A stretch of 16,070 nucleotides of DNA from Verrucomicrobiota bacterium (GTDB lineage: Bacteria > Verrucomicrobiota > Kiritimatiellia > JAAZAB01): NCBI GenBank assembly GCA_018896395.1, contig JAHIMN010000095.1, positions 1-16,070 of the forward strand, read 5' to 3'. The position numbers were made by a program, and so were the translations under genes. The notes under the pieces were generated by a model. The model did no database searches and was not told the DNA's origin. It worked only from the letters and a program-made list of their open reading frames with translations. Below are positions 1 through 8,900 of the stretch, piece by piece. Each line of letters begins with the position of its first letter. Position 1 is the first letter of the stretch.

Positions 1-105
1 ACCGACGACCAGGGGAAGCCCCCGCCACTCCGGATGGTCCAGCGCCTCAATGGCCGCATAGAATGCGTCCATATCCACATGCAGAATTGTTAAACAGGGT
101 GGCAT
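1..105 (-). CDS. dinB: DNA polymerase IV (Y-family), N-terminal 35 residues only
   Basis: This is the N-terminus of a Y-family translesion DNA polymerase; the rest lies beyond the left edge. Translation from the ATG at 105-103 gives a short leader, then ILHVDMDAFYAAIEALDHPE and a GLPLVVG segment. HVDMDAFYA is the hallmark first motif of DinB/Pol IV: its first Asp is a catalytic metal ligand and the FYA part shapes the nucleotide pocket. The following E and the P-L-V-V-G strand also match the palm start of the family. A GGGAAG stretch lies about 4-9 bases before the ATG and may be the ribosome-binding site. Pol IV copies past damaged bases and is often damage-induced. Two copies of a 9-base direct repeat lie just upstream (119-144). 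DinB versus another Y-family member (such as ImuB or UmuC) is judged from 35 residues only, but the match is strong. Confidence 0.85.
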   Translation of the reverse strand, partial: MPPCLTILHVDMDAFYAAIEALDHPEWRGLPLVVG

Positions 106-118
106 GCACTTCCCGAGC

Positions 119-144
119 TTTGACAGGTCCTTAATTTTGACAGG
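119..144. repeat. Direct repeat upstream of dinB, possible operator
   Basis: The 9-mer TTTGACAGG occurs at 119-127 and exactly again at 136-144, a period of 17 bases (between one and two helical turns). It lies 14-39 bases upstream of the dinB start, where a promoter or repressor site would sit. On the dinB coding strand it reads CCTGTCAAA twice. LexA sites that are direct repeats exist in some phyla, but this sequence matches no LexA box I know. The rest of the gap between dinB and the next gene (145-259) contains nothing I recognise. Confidence 0.35.
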
Positions 145-259
145 CAGGACTCCAACTTACGCGCATGTTTCGTATCTTTCCCGGCTTCATAGGCAGACTT
201 TTACGACAGAAGGCTTCGGATTACATCCAAAAAATTTAACAACCGGTACCAGTCAGTCG

Positions 260-1810
260 TCAAGGTCGTTCGATTTTACGGAAGACCGGTTGTTGCCCTG
301 CGGATTCGCAGGCATAGATGGTGCGCTGGCCTGGGAGCTCCAGCGAGATGGCGACCGGCAACCCCCACTTGTTTCCGGTGATGACCCGGGTGTGTGATTT
401 CCACGGTGTGCCACGCGTCCGGAACAAGTCAAAATAGGACAGCTTTCGGCCGGAGAACGCCAGTTGCAGTCGATGATCCTCCCGCCATGACATCTCCGGA
501 TAATCATTCAGGTCGGCAAGGGCGGTGGTCGCCGGCAGCTCGATATTTTTGTCGACCCCGCGAAACCGGCGCAGCGCCAGTTGAAGATGATGGCTAAACG
601 TCATCATGGGAACTCCCCGGTATTGTCTCGGCATGCCCACCACGATGAATTCCTGTTCCGGTATGTTTGCCAGGTCCGTCAAGATCGCCTGTTCCGCTTC
701 GCCGGCCCGTAAAAATGTGCGGGAGGAATCAACCGTTGTATAACCATACCAGGCACCGACGGTGAACAGGATGACCAGGGACACGTTTCGAGGTAACACC
801 CGGAAGAGGCATGATGCCGCATAACCGAATCCGATTGCCGACATATACAGGTACCAATTGGCATACACGTTGATCACGGGAAGCAGGGGCATCATCATCA
901 ATCCCGCCACCATGATCAGGTCGCGTCCGCCGTCGCGCCAGCCGGCTTTCCACAGCACCACTGCAGCCCCGACCGGAACCATCAGCCCGGAAACAGCCAG
1001 CCAGGGATGGGCATACGTCCAGTACCAGGGAAACGGCACGGCAAGGGCATACACATATTTTGCCATTGATACGAAGGTCTGCATGCCCGGATTGAAATAA
1101 TACCCGGTACGGGGACCGGCCGCCAGGTTGCCAATCAAGCAGGTCCGGACGGCCAGGACCAGGGCGGCCAGCAGGATCATTCCGCACCAGAGCCGGGCAT
1201 CCTTCAGGAGCCGCCGATCCCGCCAGGAAACCAGCATCAGCAGTCCGGGCAGGACAAATCCGGTCTCCTTGGAGAGCACGGCCCCCAGGTAACACAACAA
1301 GATCAGCCAGTTACGCGGGCCCGGCCGGGTCAACCGCTGGTAGCAGAGCAAGGCCAGCAGGCAGAAAGACGTCGCCAGCACATCGCCGAGGGCGCTGACC
1401 CACAGAACCGTGACGTGGATGGCCGGGTGCAGGGCAAAGAGGATCGCACCGCCCGCCGAGGCCAGGCGTCCGGCACCGGCCCCCAGCAGCACCTGTCGCA
1501 GCATCAACACGGTAATCCCGTGCAGTATCAGGATAAACAACCGAAGGGGAACCGCCGATGAGCCCTCGTTGAAAAGATAGAAGGTGGTATTGGCCAGAGG
1601 ACGGTAGCAGTGATCGGGCATCTCGCCGGTCAAAGCGCCTTTCCAGATGTTATTCAGCACGTTGGGGCGGTGTTCCGACAGCAGGTCAAGATGAACAAAA
1701 TCATCACCATGAAACCAGGCCGGCAGGGAAGGTGCATAGCATGCCGCGACAACCAGGATGATCCAAACGAGATCGAGGCCGATCCAGCGATCCGGGCGCG
1801 GTCGTTGCAA
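260..1810 (-). CDS. GT-C-fold membrane glycosyltransferase-like protein
   Basis: A 516-residue polytopic inner-membrane protein. The N-terminus is a hydrophobic helix (about residues 13-30), followed at once by WFHGDDF (about 32-38). An acidic D-D/E pair in the first periplasmic loop is the usual catalytic-base position of GT-C glycosyltransferases (PMT, ArnT and TMTC types). A second signature, HP followed by VLWVSALGDVLATSF (about 128-150), resembles the region of this superfamily that follows the second helices. At least eight further hydrophobic stretches lead to a soluble C-terminal domain (about 370-516). Such enzymes move a sugar from a lipid-phosphate carrier to a protein, lipid or glycan; the substrate cannot be read here. 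The start is uncertain: it is a TTG without a clear ribosome-binding site, and the frame stays open about 16 codons further up (to an in-frame stop near 1863). It is the third minus-strand gene after the sugar cluster and is separated from it by 250 bases, so it is probably a separate unit. Confidence 0.72.
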   Translation of the reverse strand: MQRPRPDRWIGLDLVWIILVVAACYAPSLPAWFHGDDFVHLDLLSEHRPNVLNNIWKGALTGEMPDHCYRPLANTTFYLFNEGSSAVPLRLFILILHGITVLMLRQVLLGAGAGRLASAGGAILFALHPAIHVTVLWVSALGDVLATSFCLLALLCYQRLTRPGPRNWLILLCYLGAVLSKETGFVLPGLLMLVSWRDRRLLKDARLWCGMILLAALVLAVRTCLIGNLAAGPRTGYYFNPGMQTFVSMAKYVYALAVPFPWYWTYAHPWLAVSGLMVPVGAAVVLWKAGWRDGGRDLIMVAGLMMMPLLPVINVYANWYLYMSAIGFGYAASCLFRVLPRNVSLVILFTVGAWYGYTTVDSSRTFLRAGEAEQAILTDLANIPEQEFIVVGMPRQYRGVPMMTFSHHLQLALRRFRGVDKNIELPATTALADLNDYPEMSWREDHRLQLAFSGRKLSYFDLFRTRGTPWKSHTRVITGNKWGLPVAISLELPGQRTIYACESAGQQPVFRKIERP

Positions 1811-2062
1811 ACGATCAGAATTTTCTGTAGGAAGCCTCAGGGTCAGCCCTCGAATTAATACTTAATATCTGACACACCATCCGGCAGGACACGCCGCATT
1901 TTTTCCGGCAATTATTTTTCAGCACGGAGTCCAAAGGAACCGGGCCAGAGATGTGCGGACGTATTCGCCGGTCGCATGGCTCGGTAGTTTCTGCGCCGTC
2001 TACTTCTTAATGGCGCGGCGCAGTAACTATAGCGGCGGCTGGAGCGCCTGATGCCACGCGCC
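1811..2062. other. Intergenic gap with weak hairpin
   Basis: No gene of normal size is visible here. The only structure is an inverted repeat, CTGCGCCG at 1991-1998 and CGGCGCAG at 2016-2023, with a 17-base spacer. It lies about 40-70 bases past the stop of the BNR/FG-GAP gene. It has no T-run on the minus strand, so it is at best a weak or factor-dependent terminator. A tiny plus-strand reading frame at 1951-2010 starts MCGRI but stops after 19 codons. Confidence 0.35.
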
Positions 2063-5000
2063 TTACAGCGACGAGATGAACTGCTGGTATTGTTTTGATG
2101 AAAGATCCATGACTACACCAGCATCGAAAATCGTATAAAAGGCCGGATCCGTCTTGCCGTCGCCGTCAAAGTCGCCGCCCAGCACCAGTGTACCCTGGCC
2201 GCCGAATGCCAACAAGGTCGCGATCGCATAATCATTGTTGGACATCATGGCATACCAGTCGCCGGTGGCGGTATCCACCACGGCGGGATCGGCCTTGCCG
2301 TCGCCATCATAGTCACCCGTGACCGGGAGATAACCAGGCCCGCCGAATCCGGTGGCGGTTTCCGTTGCATACCCGCTTCCGGAGAACTTGACCTGCCATT
2401 CACCGGTGGCGCTGTTATACAAGGCAGGATCAGCCAGGCCATCGCCGTCGAAATCCGCGGGCACGGGCCATAAACCTGCACCGCCAAATTCCGCGAGTGT
2501 AGCCGTGACATCCGGCGTGGCGGACAGGCGGACCGACCATGTCCCGGTATCCGGCTGATAGATAGCCGGATCGAGTTTGCGGTCGCCATCATAGTCCGCG
2601 ACCGCAGCGTAACACGCCGCGCCGCCGAATCCGGTCAGCGAAACAACGGCGTATTCCAGGGAAGATAACTGGGCCTGCCAGTCACCGGTGGCACCGTTGT
2701 ACACGGCGGGATCGGCCTTGCCGTCGCCATCGTAGTCGCCGGGCACGGCCGTGCATTCAACCTGCCCGAAGTTCGTGAGAGAGAAGAGGTTAGAATCGCT
2801 CCCGGAAAGCCGTGTCCGCCAGGTCCCCGTGCGGGGCTGGAAGACGGTCAGATCAGTGGTGCCGTCGCCGTCGAAATCCGCGGAAACGTCGGTGACGGTA
2901 TCCGGGATGGTCCGCCAGATACTGCGTCCGAAGGTGGCGGCCATCAGGTAGCGCGTCCGGATATTGTATTCCAGGTCCATCACCGCCACGGCCGGCATAC
3001 CGGCGCTGTAGTCAGCCCAGTTCGTGCCGCCGTTGGTGGTGACCAGCAGGTTATCATCCGTGCCGATCCATAGCCGGTTCTCGTTGAGCGGGTCGACCGC
3101 CAGGGCGGCCACCGGCAGGTCGAACCCGTTGGTACGGGTCAGGTTACCGCTGAGATTACTCCAGGTTTGACCGCGATCCGTGCTCTTGAAAACGTGACCG
3201 GCATGGCCGTTGCCGCCGTTGGTCACGTTGAGCGAGTTGGTGTCGTAGCCGCTGAGGGTGATGTAGACCGTGTCCCGGACGTTCGGGGAAGCCTTGATTT
3301 TGGATACCCACCGGTTGGGCAGATTGGCGCCGGTGACGTCCGTTGCCTGCCGGGTGTGCGTATCCACGTAATAAATCCGCCCGGCGCTTGTGCCGAGCCA
3401 GACGGTATTTGTATCGTGCGGGCTCACATCCAGGGCGGTGAGTTCGCCGGCCAGGGCTTGCGAGTTGAGCGGCCCGGACCAGGTATCGCCCCGGTTCGTG
3501 GAGCCGTACAGGCCCGAGGTGCTGACCACGTAGATATTCGTGGGGTTCACCGGGTCGATGGCCATGAGCGTAACGAACGGCAGATCGGTGTCGCTGCCAA
3601 TCCGGGAATCGAACAGGAGGGTCCAGTCTTCGGCGAGGTTCGAGCCGCCGTTGTCGGCCCGGTATAGCGAATATTGCATGCCGATGTAGACGGTGAGCGG
3701 GTTGAGCGGATCGAATTTGCCGATGGTGCCATCGCCGCCGGCCCAGTCCCAGGCGGTCCAGTATGTGCCGTTCCAGCACGCATTGGCGTTATCCTGCATG
3801 CCGCCCTGGATCACGCGCGGGTCGTTGGGATGTGAGCCGAACTGGAAAAACTGCAGGGTGCCGAGACCATTATTCAGGTCTGCCCAGTTGTAATCGGTGA
3901 AGCTGTTGGTGCCGGTACCGGTGAGCGTGACGCGGGACAGGCCACCGTCCTGGGCAACGTATATGCGGTCCGCGGACCAGTCATAGGCGGCGGCGTGGAC
4001 ATCAGGATGGGTCATCTTGTTGGTCAGGATTTCGGTGTAGGTGTAGAGGGGCAGCCCGTTCCACAGGTTGGTGGTGAGGACATAGGTGATGGCGGCCGGC
4101 GTGGTATCCACCCAGTTCGAGCCGCCATCCACAGTGCGGAAGACGACGCCGTGCCAGGGAGTCTGGAGGTAGCGGACCGGGTTACTGATGGGGTCGGGCC
4201 AGGGCGAGGCGTAATTACAGTTGCCGCCCAAGATCACGTCGTCCGGATTCGCCGGATTCACCTCAACGGTATTGTCGTATAGCGCGTCCTCGTAACTATC
4301 GTCAAAGATGTCGCAATACGCCGGGACGCCCTCGTTGTACCAGTCGCCCATCCAGGTCCAGGCCTGGCCGCCGTTCGTGCTTTTGAACAGAACCGCCATG
4401 GGATAATCGAAATCGATCGCCGGATCATACAGGCCGTTGGTGTTGACATCCAGCAGCAGCACCGTGCCACACCCGGCGTAGAGCGTGACCGAGTTGAGAT
4501 TCGTGGTCAGCGTGCCGCCAGCCTGGGCCAGGCCCAGCTCGATGCGGTTGAGTTCCGGCGTGGTGATCATTCGTGCCAGGACGAGGTAGTTGCTGAAGGT
4601 GGCCGAATTGCCGTCAAAGTAGCTGAACCGGGACACGTTGGTGGGGAAGTTTGCGCCGATGGCGGCGCCGCCGCCGGGGTTTTTTACAGGCGTGATGCGC
4701 AGCCAGGTTTCACCGCCATCCGTGGAGCGCCAGATGCCGCCGGAATACTCGGTGGCGAACAGGAACGCGGGATTGGCGCGGTAGAGTTCCAAGTCCATGA
4801 ACCCGACCCCGGAACTGAGATAGGGATCATGGGCCGGAAACGCGTAATCCCGGTAATCGGTGGCGGTCTGCACGCAGCGCCAGGTCTGGCCGCCATCCGT
4901 GGATTTAAAGATACCCGTGCGGCTCGTTGGCGGCGGCTGGAACACGTTCACGCGGTCCGGCAGCACGTCGGCCACGGTCACGACCAGCTCGTCCGCGTTG

Positions 5001-5671
5001 GTCGGGTTCACTTGCAGGCCGCTGATGGAGAGATAGCGGAAGTCCCAGTCGGCGCCAGTGTTCGGCAGCGCCGTCCAGGTGCTCCCGGCGTCCACGGATT
5101 TGTAAACGCCCATTCCGAAGATGCTGGTCTTGGAATGCGGCTCGCCCGAACCGGCATAGACGATGTTCGAATTGGAGGGCGCAAACCGGATGACCTTGAT
5201 CGCCAGGGACGGCATGGTGTCGGCCACCGGCGTGAAAGCCTGGCCGCTATTAGTGGAACGCCAGATGCCGCCCTGGGCGGTGCCGAGCAGCAGCGTGTCC
5301 GGGTCGAGCGGATGCACGGCGATGGCCGTGGCGCGGCCGCTGTAGGTGCTGCCGGTGCCGGTCATCGTGCAGTTCAGGATGGGCGCCGGCCCGATCGCTT
5401 CCCAGGTTGTATCGTTGTTGGTGGCCGACACGACGCCGGCCTTTGCCATGGAACGCAGTGACAGGCCCTGCCCGACAGGCACACTGGCAGCCGGCAATGC
5501 GCGTTGCCGCCAGAACCAGTCGCCGGCGGCGTCAGGTGCCGCAAGGGATGTGGCGACCAGCCCCGCGCTGATGAAGACACCCAGGCACCCAACCGACAAC
5601 CATCGGCGGCGACAGTCCTTTCGGGAATCCAAGGAAGCGGTCGAATTACTGGCATGGCTAATCGATGTCAT
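2063..5671 (-). CDS. Secreted BNR/Asp-box beta-propeller protein with C-terminal FG-GAP repeats
   Basis: An exported protein of 1202 residues. I chose the ATG at 5671-5669 because GGAAAGGGGG lies just upstream; the in-frame ATG at 5719 adds 16 residues and has no such site. A basic segment (KDCRRRW) and a hydrophobic run ending near SLA-AP form a signal peptide. Residues of about 65-920 are rich in Asp boxes (S-x-D-x-G-x-T-W type): STNSGQAF, SVDAGSTW, STDGGQTW, STDGGETW, STNGGQAW, TVDGGSNW, STNRGDTW, STDRGQTW and TTNGGTNW. This pattern is typical of sortilin/VPS10- or GH74-like double propellers. Residues of about 925-1202 hold six DFDGDG-type FG-GAP/VCBS units, which bind calcium. No sorting or anchor domain is seen at the C-terminus. 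Catalytic residues cannot be assigned, so enzyme (xyloglucanase-like) or adhesin/binding protein are both open. It lies 293 bases behind the GH116 gene, probably with its own promoter. Confidence 0.85.
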   Translation of the reverse strand: MTSISHASNSTASLDSRKDCRRRWLSVGCLGVFISAGLVATSLAAPDAAGDWFWRQRALPAASVPVGQGLSLRSMAKAGVVSATNNDTTWEAIGPAPILNCTMTGTGSTYSGRATAIAVHPLDPDTLLLGTAQGGIWRSTNSGQAFTPVADTMPSLAIKVIRFAPSNSNIVYAGSGEPHSKTSIFGMGVYKSVDAGSTWTALPNTGADWDFRYLSISGLQVNPTNADELVVTVADVLPDRVNVFQPPPTSRTGIFKSTDGGQTWRCVQTATDYRDYAFPAHDPYLSSGVGFMDLELYRANPAFLFATEYSGGIWRSTDGGETWLRITPVKNPGGGAAIGANFPTNVSRFSYFDGNSATFSNYLVLARMITTPELNRIELGLAQAGGTLTTNLNSVTLYAGCGTVLLLDVNTNGLYDPAIDFDYPMAVLFKSTNGGQAWTWMGDWYNEGVPAYCDIFDDSYEDALYDNTVEVNPANPDDVILGGNCNYASPWPDPISNPVRYLQTPWHGVVFRTVDGGSNWVDTTPAAITYVLTTNLWNGLPLYTYTEILTNKMTHPDVHAAAYDWSADRIYVAQDGGLSRVTLTGTGTNSFTDYNWADLNNGLGTLQFFQFGSHPNDPRVIQGGMQDNANACWNGTYWTAWDWAGGDGTIGKFDPLNPLTVYIGMQYSLYRADNGGSNLAEDWTLLFDSRIGSDTDLPFVTLMAIDPVNPTNIYVVSTSGLYGSTNRGDTWSGPLNSQALAGELTALDVSPHDTNTVWLGTSAGRIYYVDTHTRQATDVTGANLPNRWVSKIKASPNVRDTVYITLSGYDTNSLNVTNGGNGHAGHVFKSTDRGQTWSNLSGNLTRTNGFDLPVAALAVDPLNENRLWIGTDDNLLVTTNGGTNWADYSAGMPAVAVMDLEYNIRTRYLMAATFGRSIWRTIPDTVTDVSADFDGDGTTDLTVFQPRTGTWRTRLSGSDSNLFSLTNFGQVECTAVPGDYDGDGKADPAVYNGATGDWQAQLSSLEYAVVSLTGFGGAACYAAVADYDGDRKLDPAIYQPDTGTWSVRLSATPDVTATLAEFGGAGLWPVPADFDGDGLADPALYNSATGEWQVKFSGSGYATETATGFGGPGYLPVTGDYDGDGKADPAVVDTATGDWYAMMSNNDYAIATLLAFGGQGTLVLGGDFDGDGKTDPAFYTIFDAGVVMDLSSKQYQQFISSL
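2130..2900 (-). repeat. Six tandem 47-residue (141-base) FG-GAP repeats
   Basis: The 3' part of the BNR gene is a tandem array with a period close to 141 bases. Each unit starts with D-F/Y-D-G-D-G/R, then a PA-x-Y-x-x-x-T-G-x-W strand and an F-G-G/Q turn. The DNA core GCCGTCGCC, or a close variant, recurs near 2153, 2294, 2440, 2580, 2717 and 2862. The first unit (DFDGDGTTDLTVF) and the last (DFDGDGKTDPAFY) are the most diverged. The DxDGDG loop is a known calcium-binding loop of integrin-like propellers. Confidence 0.85.
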
Positions 5672-5728
5672 GGGGCCCCCTTTCCAGGTCCATGATGGAA
5701 TCAACGCAGTACGTCTCATATTCGGTAT

Positions 5729-5756
5729 ATTGTGCTTAAATATCCCTTAATCGCAA
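5729..5756 (-). promoter_or_regulatory. Candidate sigma-70-type promoter of the BNR gene
   Basis: On the minus strand TTGCGA (5756-5751) is followed after 16 bases by CACAAT (5734-5729), each a 4 of 6 or similar match to the consensus. Transcription would begin near 5722. That gives a leader of about 50 bases before the ATG at 5671 and leaves no room for a ribosome site before the alternative ATG at 5719. The surrounding 5720-5800 is clearly AT-richer than the genes. This is pattern matching only. Confidence 0.3.
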
Positions 5757-5909
5757 CTGTAAAATACGAGTGTATAATAATTGCTGTCCAAAATAAATCC
5801 GGTAATCCATGGACTTAGATAAGGGGGGGTATGGTTTCGCCGTCCCCGCATCAAAAGGGTTGAGATAATCACCTGGATTGCTTAAGCCTGCACGCGGCGG
5901 GTCAGACCA

Positions 5910-5932
5910 GGGAGGGCAGAACGCCATCTCCC
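5910..5932 (-). terminator. Possible weak hairpin terminator after the GH116 gene
   Basis: GGGAGGGC (5910-5917) can pair with GCC-at-CTCCC (5923-5932) across a 5-base loop, giving an 8-bp stem with a 2-base bulge, 33 bases after the GH116 stop codon. There is no T-run on the minus strand, so intrinsic termination is doubtful. The adjacent GGTCAGACC (5900-5908) is a small perfect palindrome. The rest of 5757-5964 shows no gene. Confidence 0.25.
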
Positions 5933-5964
5933 CGATATCAAGACAACGTGATGTGGAATTGGCA

Positions 5965-8900
5965 TTACCAGTTGAACATCGCTTCCACCGTCTGACCGGC
6001 GGACACCTCCGCCGGGGCCGCCAATTGCAAGCGTGCTTCCCGGCCGTTCCGCTGCAGGGTCGCTTTGACCGGACGGCCGGCAACCAGAAGTTCGCCCCTG
6101 GCCTGACTGGCAGCCTCCGGCAGTTCGAAGACCAGTTCGTGCAATCGGTGCCGGCCATAACGGACCTCGATCCGCTCCACCTGTTGACTGCCGCGGCGGT
6201 TCTGGACAAACAAGCCCCAGCCTTCCGGCGCCGTATAAAAGGAACGATGCGCCGCCGGCTGCCAGCGCGGTTTAAACCCGAGGATGCCCTTCGGCCCCTC
6301 CAGCACTAATCCCTGGCTGGTAATCAGCAGCCCCCAGGAACTCATGGCCCGGGCATAGAATTTACCGCATTCCAACTCGTTGAAAGGATTGCCGCCCGGA
6401 CCGGAATTCAGCCCCGGCCGCAGCCGGCCGTCGTACCGGCTGCGGGCCATCTTCACGATGCGGCGCGCCTCATCCATCATTCCCTCGCAGATCATGGCCC
6501 CGGCCGTCGAATACTCGATCCCGGTCCACACCTCGTCGGCATAAATGGTGAACGATTGCGGGCGATCGTTTTTCGGCCAGGTGCACATGAGCAGACCGCC
6601 TTCGTCATCCGGGATATAGCGCCGTGGCTTCTGCTCGAAACCGGCGAAAGTGGTCCGGAAGTTTTCCTTCATGACCGTTTCCATCGCTTTTTTAATCCGT
6701 TCCGGCGGATAGAGATAACCAAGGTTCAACTGGTGCGCCCACCACTGCCCGAGCAACTGGTCGGCATGGCAGCCGTTGTTGTAGTCGCTGCCCCCCGGCA
6801 CTTCGGGGATCTGGAAGTAATACTCGCCGTTCCACAGCCGTTCGTTCTGGTTTTTCATCCCCGCCTCGCGGATGGTTTGCCAACGGGCGGCGCTGTCGCC
6901 ATCTTTCATCACCAGTGCCATCCGCTCAGCCGCCGCCAGCGCGGAAAGGTATTGGGAGCCGATGAAGGTGTTGGCGCCGGAGACGTTGCAGTCATACGTA
7001 TTCGCCTGTTGCCCCATGGTGACGCCGTCATGGTCCGGATCGAATTTGGCGATCATCCAGTCCACCGCCTTTTTCACGCCCGGCCAGACCTGTTCCAGAA
7101 ACTTCGTGTCCGCAGATAACTGATACTCCCGGAGGGCCGCTTCGATGGAGCCGCAGTGGCCGTCGATGAATGCCCTGCAGGGTTCGTGCTGGCGGTGGGA
7201 GGTTTCGCCGTCGGGATGCAGGTACGTGATGAAATCGGAGACGCGCATGTTCCGCCCGATTTCGGGAAAGAGCCGGGCATGGCTCTGGGCATAGTTCCAG
7301 ACGTGGGAGCAGTTGAGCGGGCAGCAGCCGTAGCAGCCTTCATAACCGCCAAAATAGCCATCCTCGGAACGGAAACAGGTCGGCCCGCGCACGATCACGC
7401 TCTGCGAGGTCATGGCATCGAGGAATTCCTCCGGCAGGTTGGACTGATACAGCGTGTCGTGATAAAGTCGGGTCTGCTCCCACAGCCGACCAAGGTTGGC
7501 GGCGAGATAACGGGCGACGCCGGCGGCATCCGGCCATTGACCGCAATAGTAATTCCCCGCATGCCCGAAGCGCTGGACATTCGGGAAATGCCAGGCAATG
7601 GCAAAGGTCACGGTCCGCGACTGCCCGGGGGCCAGGGTGAACGGCACGGCAAGCGCGGCGTTGAGCGTTTCGCCGGGCTTGACCGTGACCATCGCATCAG
7701 CCGACGCCGCGGCGGCCGCCGGATTATCGAGGAATGCGGTCAGCGTCTTGGCGTCGTTCCAGCGCGGCAGTGCGCAGCCATCGCCGTCAAGCACAGCCAG
7801 GACCAGACTGCCCCAGCCCGGCGCGCCGGGCGTCAGCCGTTCCCCGGCCCGCAGTTTGATCCCGCCCATTTTCGCCAGCCAGGCGGCGCCCCATGCCCAC
7901 GGCAGGTCCGGCGCAAGCGCCAGCAGCACCCGGCCTTTCTCGAGCGGGCCGTCAATCAGGAGCGGCTCCCCGGCCGGCGTCGCGGCCAGGACGCGATAAC
8001 CTTCTGCAGGATGAAACTCCTTCAGACGGGTCAAACTGCTGACCGGCCAGTCGCCAACCGCCGCCGGGAGCAATGTGTTTCTGTCACCGGTAAGCGCGGC
8101 CTTGACCGGGGCCGGCAGCGTCGCGGCTTCCGCGCCAGTGCAGGTCAGGTTGGTCAAGGCCTGCGACAGACGGTTGGCGTCGCGGGCAAGTTTCATCACG
8201 GTCTCGGGCGACTGATCGGCAAACATGACCTGGTCCACATTGACGTGCCCCCAACTGCCGGAATTCCGGTCCACGATTTCGAGCACACCTTCCTTGCCGG
8301 CCAGGTCGGCAACATCCCAAATCACCGGCTGTAGTTCCTCGACGTTACGGCCGGTGGCCGAGCGGACCAGGCGTCCGTCGCCGTACAGATTGAAGCAGGT
8401 TTCGCCGACCGGGACATCGGTGAACAGAATCCGATCCGCGTTGATATGGCCCCAGCTTCCCGAACTTTTATCGACAATTTCGATGACTGCTTCCTTGCCC
8501 TTCAGGTCCGATACGTCCCAGACTGCTTGTTCGAGCGTTTCGCGGTTTCTCCCGATGGCCGTGCGCACCACCTGACCGCCCACGCGCAGGTTGATGTAGG
8601 TTTTCTCCGGATCCGCGCCGCCGCCGACTAAAAAGCAGATGAATTTATTTTCGAGTATGAACGGCATCGAGGTGGCGGTGCCCTGGGGTAAGTCGCCGCC
8701 GTTGGCAAAGGTATTGATCAAAAACTTGCCTTCAAACCCGCTCACCGGATTCTGCCCCGGCGCGGTGCCGGTGGACGGGGAATTACTGAAGGCCGTGCCG
8801 GTGATGGTCCAGCCGGTGTAATCGCCTTTCTCGAAATCGGCGAAGATCACTGGCGACGGGTTCTTGTCGCCGGGCAACAGGGGATTGGGGTTATTCCCGC

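Noticed and set aside
1951..2010. Tiny plus-strand frame starting MCGRI, as SRAP/HMCES proteins do
   Set aside because: It stops after 19 codons, has no convincing ribosome site at the right distance, and nothing downstream continues the SRAP domain; five matching residues can be chance.
2130..2900. Regular DNA repeats that might be a CRISPR or satellite array
   Set aside because: The period matches 47 codons, the frame stays open and each unit encodes a DxDGDG loop, so it is a protein repeat.
5699..5719. ATG at 5719 as the start of the BNR gene
   Set aside because: The in-frame ATG at 5671 has GGAAAGGGGG directly upstream and places the basic segment and hydrophobic helix in a better signal-peptide position.
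7156..8334. Long open frame of 392 codons on the plus strand
   Set aside because: It is wholly antisense to the GH116 gene, is Arg/Gly/His-rich as expected for the complement of GC-rich codons, and shows no recognisable domain.
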